Positions 59,401 to 64,000 of a stretch of 64,000 nucleotides of DNA are shown one piece after another. Positions within the stretch are counted from its first letter, which is position 1; each line of letters opens with the position of its first letter. The position numbers and the translations under genes are program-made. The DNA is taken from positions 213,392,948 to 213,456,947 of the forward strand of contig NC_134082.1 in the NCBI RefSeq assembly GCF_000715075.1, written 5' to 3'. The stretch comes from Nicotiana tabacum. Lineage: Eukaryota > Streptophyta > Magnoliopsida > Solanales > Solanaceae. The notes under the pieces are model-generated. The model saw only the letters and a list, made by a program, of their open reading frames with translations. It ran no database searches and was not told where the DNA came from.

Positions 59401-60291
59401 GGTAGTTTAAACCCAAATATTATTCTTTGTCAAGACCCGAGAATAAAAACACGATGTTATTTAATTAATCCTATGCAAGCAAAATAACTACAAAAATAAG
59501 ACTAACTTTAAAAACAAAACTATTTTTTTTATTTTTTTTTTAGTATTTTTCAAGATTAAAATAGCTACAAAGCATAAATAAAACTATTTTTGTCATTTTC
59601 GTTTTTATATAAAGATAAAATATAAAGTACTATTTTTATATTTTTAAAGTTTAAAATGACTACAAAACATTAATAAAACTACATTTTTTATAATTTTCGA
59701 AATTATATAAAGTATAAAAAATAAGGTACTACTTTTTGTATTTTTTCAAGTTTATGAGAAATACATAAGCTAAAATTTACATATATATTTTTTGAAATTT
59801 TTCTTTTGCTACGAAATAAGGTAAAATAGTCAAATAGCTATATTAGACTCAATTCAAATATTAACGTTTTGTAGCCCTTTTTTCTTTTTCTTTTTTTATT
59901 TTTTATTTTTGATAAAACTAAAATTCTAAATTGAGATACACACTAAATTAACTCCAAAAATACTAATTAAACTCCTAACAAAAATTATCATACACAATTA
60001 AACACCAATTAAAACAAAATTGCATAATTGGACATTAAATGCTAACAATGCAAAATATTCCTATTTTTGTGACCTTCATTTTTTTTTTAAAACAAACTTA
60101 ATTAAATACTAAATAAAAATGTGATATATTTTATATTTTTATTAATTAAAACAAATAAACATGCACTCATAAAAATACAAATAATTATACAAAAATACAA
60201 CAAAATAACAAAAATTGCACACAAAGGAAAATTATTTTATTTTGAATTTTTGGGAGTAATTCTTTCATAGGGCAAAAATCACGTGCTTACA
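56407..60291 (-). mobile_element. 3' LTR of an Ogre/Tat-like (Ty3/gypsy) retrotransposon
   Basis: The plus strand starts TGTCACACCTCCTTTTTCTG and ends AAAATCACGTGCTTACA, a TG...CA unit of about 3.9 kb. On the minus strand a polypurine tract (GGCAAAGAGGGACAG) lies directly before the LTR start TGTAAGCACGTG, so this is the 3' LTR of a minus-strand element whose 5' part lies beyond the window. The large LTR and family-specific wording (GAGTCGCCACTTGG, ATTCTGTTAACCCGGGAGAA) match the Ogre-type elements abundant in Solanaceae, as I recall them. A C/T-rich segment (58980-59250) and a GC-rich segment (58620-58920) lie inside; open frames there look non-coding. Confidence 0.65.
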
Positions 60292-60309
60292 GCTGTCCCT
60301 CTTTGCCCG
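60292..60309 (-). promoter_or_regulatory. Polypurine tract of the Ogre-like element
   Basis: On the minus strand CGGGCAAAGAGGGACAGC ends directly at the first base of the LTR (TGTAAGCACG). Its purine richness and position identify it as the plus-strand priming site of reverse transcription. It also fixes the orientation of the element. Confidence 0.65.
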
Positions 60310-63300
60310 AAAACACGAAGGGTTTTCGTGCAAAGATAAAGTGAGCGATTTTTGCCTATCTGAGTACTATGCGTGAAGCATTTTTGAAAGATTTAACCAA
60401 ACCTTTGCTTCAGAGGTTTCCTACATATCCTAGGCTAAACAGGAATCAGGTCGATGTAGTTCGGGAAATCTTGGTAGCTGGGACTACCGGGGAACGGTGG
60501 TTCTGCTGTTACTGCTGTTGTATACTATTACCACTATTTACCGATCTCCTTGTTACACCGTGCTTAAAAGAAAACAAGAAGTTAGGCTAGACTGCAACTT
60601 GTTCTTGTTGTCTTGCTTTCTTGTCGGCTTGTGTTTCCTCCGGTGTGTGTCTTCCGAGACTTTGGGGATGACACTGGCCCTTTGCTTTTCTGAATACCAG
60701 TTTTCATCATTTTGTTCGGTCCACTGGGGACATGGCTTTCTTCATTAAGCTTTTCGGCGGTTCCTCTGGGGGTACAACTCTCTTCATCAGATTTGTTATG
60801 CTGGGCAATGATTTAATGTTCACATGTCACTTCTTTCAAGATGCGTCTTTTCTTCCTTTTGACACATGCACTTGAGTTTATGCTGGGACCTCTTGTTGCA
60901 ACCTTCTGCTTCCTGGTGCTGGGGATTTTTATTGTTTCGTGCTGGGAATTCCTGTTGTAACCTTCTGCCTTCCGATGGGGTTACTGATTTCAGAATCTGA
61001 AGTATAAGACTAAAAAGTATTCCTTTCGTTATACATGTGGGCTCCTGACTTCAACAAACAACTTTGAAGAATAAACGCCTTTCCTTTCTTCAGACGGGCT
61101 CCCAACTTCAACGCTTGAAATGAAAAGACTGAAATGTATTCCTCTGTTCTATAGGCGGGCTCCCAACTTCAATACTTGAAAAATAATACTGAAATTTATT
61201 CCTCTGTTCTATGGGCGGGCTCCCAACTTCAACACTTGAAATGAAAAGACTGAAATGTATTCCTCTGTTCTATGGGCGGGCTCCCAACTTCAACACTTGA
61301 AATGAAAAGACTGAAATGTATTCCTCTGTTCTATGGGCGGGCTCCCAACTTCAACACTTGAAATGTAATACTGAATTCTATGGGCGGGCTCCCAACTTCA
61401 ATACTTGAAATGTAATGACTGAAATGTATTCCTTTGTTCTATGGGCAGGCTCCCAACTTCAATGCTTGAAATGAAAAGACTGAAATGTATTTCTCTGTTA
61501 TATGGGCGGGCTCCCAACTTCAACGCTTGAAATGTAATACTGAAATGTATTCCTCTGTTCTTTGGGCGGGCTCCCAACTTCAACGCTTGAAATGTAATAC
61601 TGAAATGTATTCCTCTGTTCTTTGGGCGGGCTCCCAACTTCAACACTTGAAATGAAAAGACTGAATGTATTACTCTGTTCTTATGGGCGAGCTCCCAACT
61701 TCAGTACTTGAAAAGTAATACTGAAATGTATTCCTCTGTTCTATGGGCGGGCTCCCAACTTCAACATTTGAAATGAAAAGACTGAAATGTATTCCTCTGT
61801 TCTATGGGCGGGCTCCCAACTTCAACGCTTGAAATGTAAAGACTGAAACGTATTTCTCTGTTCTATGGGCGGGCTCCCAACTTCAGCACTTGAAATGTAA
61901 AGACTGAAATGTATTCCTCTGTTATATGGGTGAGCTCCCAACTTCAACACTTGAAATGAAAAGACTGAATGTATTCCTCTGTTCTTATGGGCGGGCTCCC
62001 AACTTCAATACTTGAAAAGTAATACTGAAATGTATTCCTCTGTTCTATGGGCGGGCTCCCAACTTCAACACTTGAAATGAAAAGACTGAAATATATTCCT
62101 CTGTTCTATGGGCGGGCTCCCAACTTCAACACTTGAAATGTAATACTGAAATGTATTCCTCTGTTCTTTGGGCGGGCTCCCAACTTCAACACTCCTTAAA
62201 GTATAACATTCTGTTGGCGTTATTGTTTCCTGCCTCCTTAGTCATTTTTCCTCTTACTTGAATCATCTCCTTTCAGAACTGCTTTCCTCAAAATTAGTAT
62301 TTCATTCCTCTGAAAATTGCTGGGGATATCACTTTATCCAGACCTGCGTTGCCTTCCTTCTTCCCCCAAGTGGGTACCTGATTCTTTGAGAAAATTTTCT
62401 GCCCCGATTTGATGATCTTCTTTATGGCCTGTCTTTCCGCCATCCGTAACATTTCTTTTCCCTGCTTCAAATCAAAGAAAGATTTTGTTAGTTTAAAAAA
62501 CATGGTGAGTGGTCGTGCCACTCCTGCTGGGGATGGTTTTTTCCTTTCTCCCTTCCCTGCTCGGTGTTCCATTACACTATCAGAACTTGCTGGGGATGAT
62601 ACTATTTATTGGGGATGATATTTCTGCTGGGGATCACACTCCTGTTGGTGATCACATTCCCGCTGGGGGTGGTTTTCCCCTCTTCTTTCCTCGCTCCGCG
62701 TTGTCCGACCCTTTTGGAACTCGGTCGATGATCGGCCAAGGATGCTCTTGCATCTCGATGATCTGCTGTGGATTTTCATGGAACTTCATCCTCAGTTTTC
62801 TCAATTGTTGCTTTTCAGTTTTTTTTTTAGATCATTATACCCCCTTGACATTTAGACCAACTCATCATTTGGTCTTGCAACAAACGTTTTTTCCGTTTCA
62901 TTGCCTTATCTTTGGCATGTCCTGCTCGCCTTTTGCTTCGCACCATTTTGGCAATTAGTAGTAAGCTCTGGAGAAAAAAAATCCTTCTAAAAACAAACTA
63001 CTGGAGAAAAACACTTTAAACCAAGAGATGAAAAGTGATGACTTCAAAAAGATAAAAGAAAAAGTCTTTCTGAACAAATGTTGGGGAAAGAAAAAGAAAA
63101 GAACTTATCTGAATGGTATAATCAATCCCAATGATCATGTCATGCATTTCCGGATTAATCTAACCCAGTCTATTTATATCAATCATTTTTTCTGACGGCC
63201 TTACTTTGCTGGGGATGCGCAGAAGTCTAACTCTCGCCGAATGCGGATCATTTTTGCCAATCTTATCTTGCTAGCCCCCTTTATATCCTTGTCGCCTCAT

Positions 63301-64000
63301 AGTGCCCTTCGAGGGGTTTTCACTGATGAGGCTCTCTCATTTCTCTCAACTCTCGTCGCCTTATGGTGCCTGTGAAGGTTTTCACCGATAAGATTCTTCT
63401 CATTTTATTTTTCTAAGCTGAAGATTGGAGTGTTACTGATATGACTCTTTGCTGGGGATTCTTTAGGTTATCAATTCGTTGCCGACTTTTCTCTGCTTTT
63501 ATTTGCCTAACTTGGCACTCCTCGGATTCTGATCGGGAGGTCTTTTTTGGACATCAACATGGGTTTTTGTTTATGGCTAAAAGAAAAGGGGGCATCAAAA
63601 GGGTTCAAATAATTCTGATGGGTAAAAACCATTACAACTCTTGGAATCGAACTTCTTTCCCAACATTACAAACATAACTTCTGCCCCAGTTTCTCGCTTA
63701 GGGGTTTTATTTCTTTATTACACTATGATCGAGCCGTGAGGCGCCTACGTATCCTCGTTGAGGAATCAGGTCGAACGTAGTTCACATGATTCCTTTATTT
63801 TTGTTACTATTTTCTTTTCTTTCTTTTTTTCATTTTTTTTTCATTAACGATTCCAAGAGAGGGGTATGAAGGAATAAGTAAGGCTCAAAGGAGTAAAGCA
63901 AAGGTTAAAAGTGTTCGGATAGAAGAAAGAATTGCCTCCGTCATTTCATTCTCCGATAAATGCCAAGTATAAACAAACAAACAACAATTACAATTAATAG
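60310..64000 (-). mobile_element. 3' internal region of the Ogre-like element
   Basis: No protease, integrase or polymerase motifs occur here, as expected for the long untranslated stretch between pol and the 3' LTR in Ogre elements. It contains a tandem array (61085-62200) and a region rich in GCTGGGGAT words (62318-62670, again at 63204 and 63451). Two related motifs, AGGAATCAGGTCGATGTAGT (60440) and AGGAATCAGGTCGAACGTAG (63761), lie near the two ends. The element continues past the window end. Confidence 0.55.
61085..62200. repeat. Tandem array, about 20 units of 60-61 bp
   Basis: Each unit contains GGGCGGGCTCCCAACTTCAA, CACTTGAAATG, an AAAGACTGAAATGTATTC block and CTCTGTTCTAT. Successive landmarks advance by 60-61 bp from about 61094 to 62170, with one degenerate unit before (61037) and short deletions in units near 61375. 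Sub-variants (AAATGAAAAGAC versus AAATGTAATAC) alternate, suggesting amplification of mixed blocks. It belongs to the non-coding 3' part of the Ogre-like element. Confidence 0.93.

Noticed and set aside
58581..59487. Open frames in the GC-rich and C/T-rich part of the Ogre-like LTR
   Set aside because: They overlap on both strands, are low-complexity (Phe/Pro/Leu or Thr/Ser/Arg) and show no domain. LTR sequence is normally non-coding.
61398..61646. Repetitive open frame (LKLGARPKNRGIHFS... on the minus strand) as a repeat protein
   Set aside because: It only follows the tandem array, with periods that alternate between 60 and 61 bp and so break the frame. There is no start context, exon partner or conservation signal.
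61085..62200. Regular 60-61-bp repeats as a CRISPR-like array
   Set aside because: The whole unit is repeated with no unique spacers, the DNA is plant nuclear, and the array sits inside a retrotransposon. It is an ordinary tandem repeat.

Overview
The window is nuclear DNA of a flowering plant, almost certainly Solanaceae and most likely Nicotiana. The grounds are GT-AG introns, AT-rich intergenic DNA, TS-type SINEs with (TTG)n tails, Au SINEs, Stowaway, hAT and Harbinger MITEs, a Tork/TNT-like copia element, and an Ogre-like LTR. Genus and species are inferred from repeat families recalled from memory, not from a database search.

Five genes can be modelled exon by exon, and all five stay in frame from ATG to stop. 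(1) 4276-7115 (+) is a small plant-specific protein with an MGSC acylation-type N-terminus, resembling Arabidopsis At3g27210. (2) 11068-17124 (+) is a nine-exon, 417-residue secreted lipase of the acid-lipase (MPL1/LIP1) family with an intact Ser-Asp-His triad. (3) 19375-21023 (+) is a two-exon phytocyanin with a likely GPI anchor. (4) 29226-31182 (-) is a two-exon chloroplast ribosomal protein bS21c (RPS21). (5) 37311-51713 (-) is VPS52, a GARP subunit, in 20 coding exons and 703 residues. A possible non-coding leader exon for VPS52 lies 2.5 kb upstream. The genes have no shared pathway. At least RPS21, the phytocyanin and the At3g27210-like gene resemble a conserved Arabidopsis chromosome 3 segment.

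Transposons fill the rest. Positions 1-4250 hold Stowaway MITEs and a TS SINE. Positions 7600-11000 hold an AT-rich dispersed repeat, an Au SINE fragment and a duplicated short-LTR/PBS structure. The lipase introns hold a TS SINE, an Au SINE with a perfect 19-bp target duplication, RTE-type LINE tails and a hAT MITE. The phytocyanin intron holds a CACTA element carrying a tRNA-Gly-like sequence. At 23296-28512 a young copia element (LTRs differ by one substitution and one indel) splits a hAT MITE. At 31600-35796 two Mutator-like elements sit side by side inside an older repeat, followed by an 816-bp Harbinger-type element with a G-rich core. VPS52 introns hold a hAT element with a nested retro-insert, a 5'-truncated RTE LINE and an L1-type relic. 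From 56407 to the end lie the 3' LTR (about 3.9 kb) and 3' internal part of a minus-strand Ogre/Tat-like element, including about 20 copies of a 60-61-bp tandem repeat.

I found no CRISPR array, operon, functional tRNA or rRNA gene, and no convincing undescribed multi-gene system. The most interesting signals are transposon architectures: the tRNA-bearing CACTA element, the two nests, the tail shared by SINEs and LINEs, and the duplicated primer-binding leader of the copia element.
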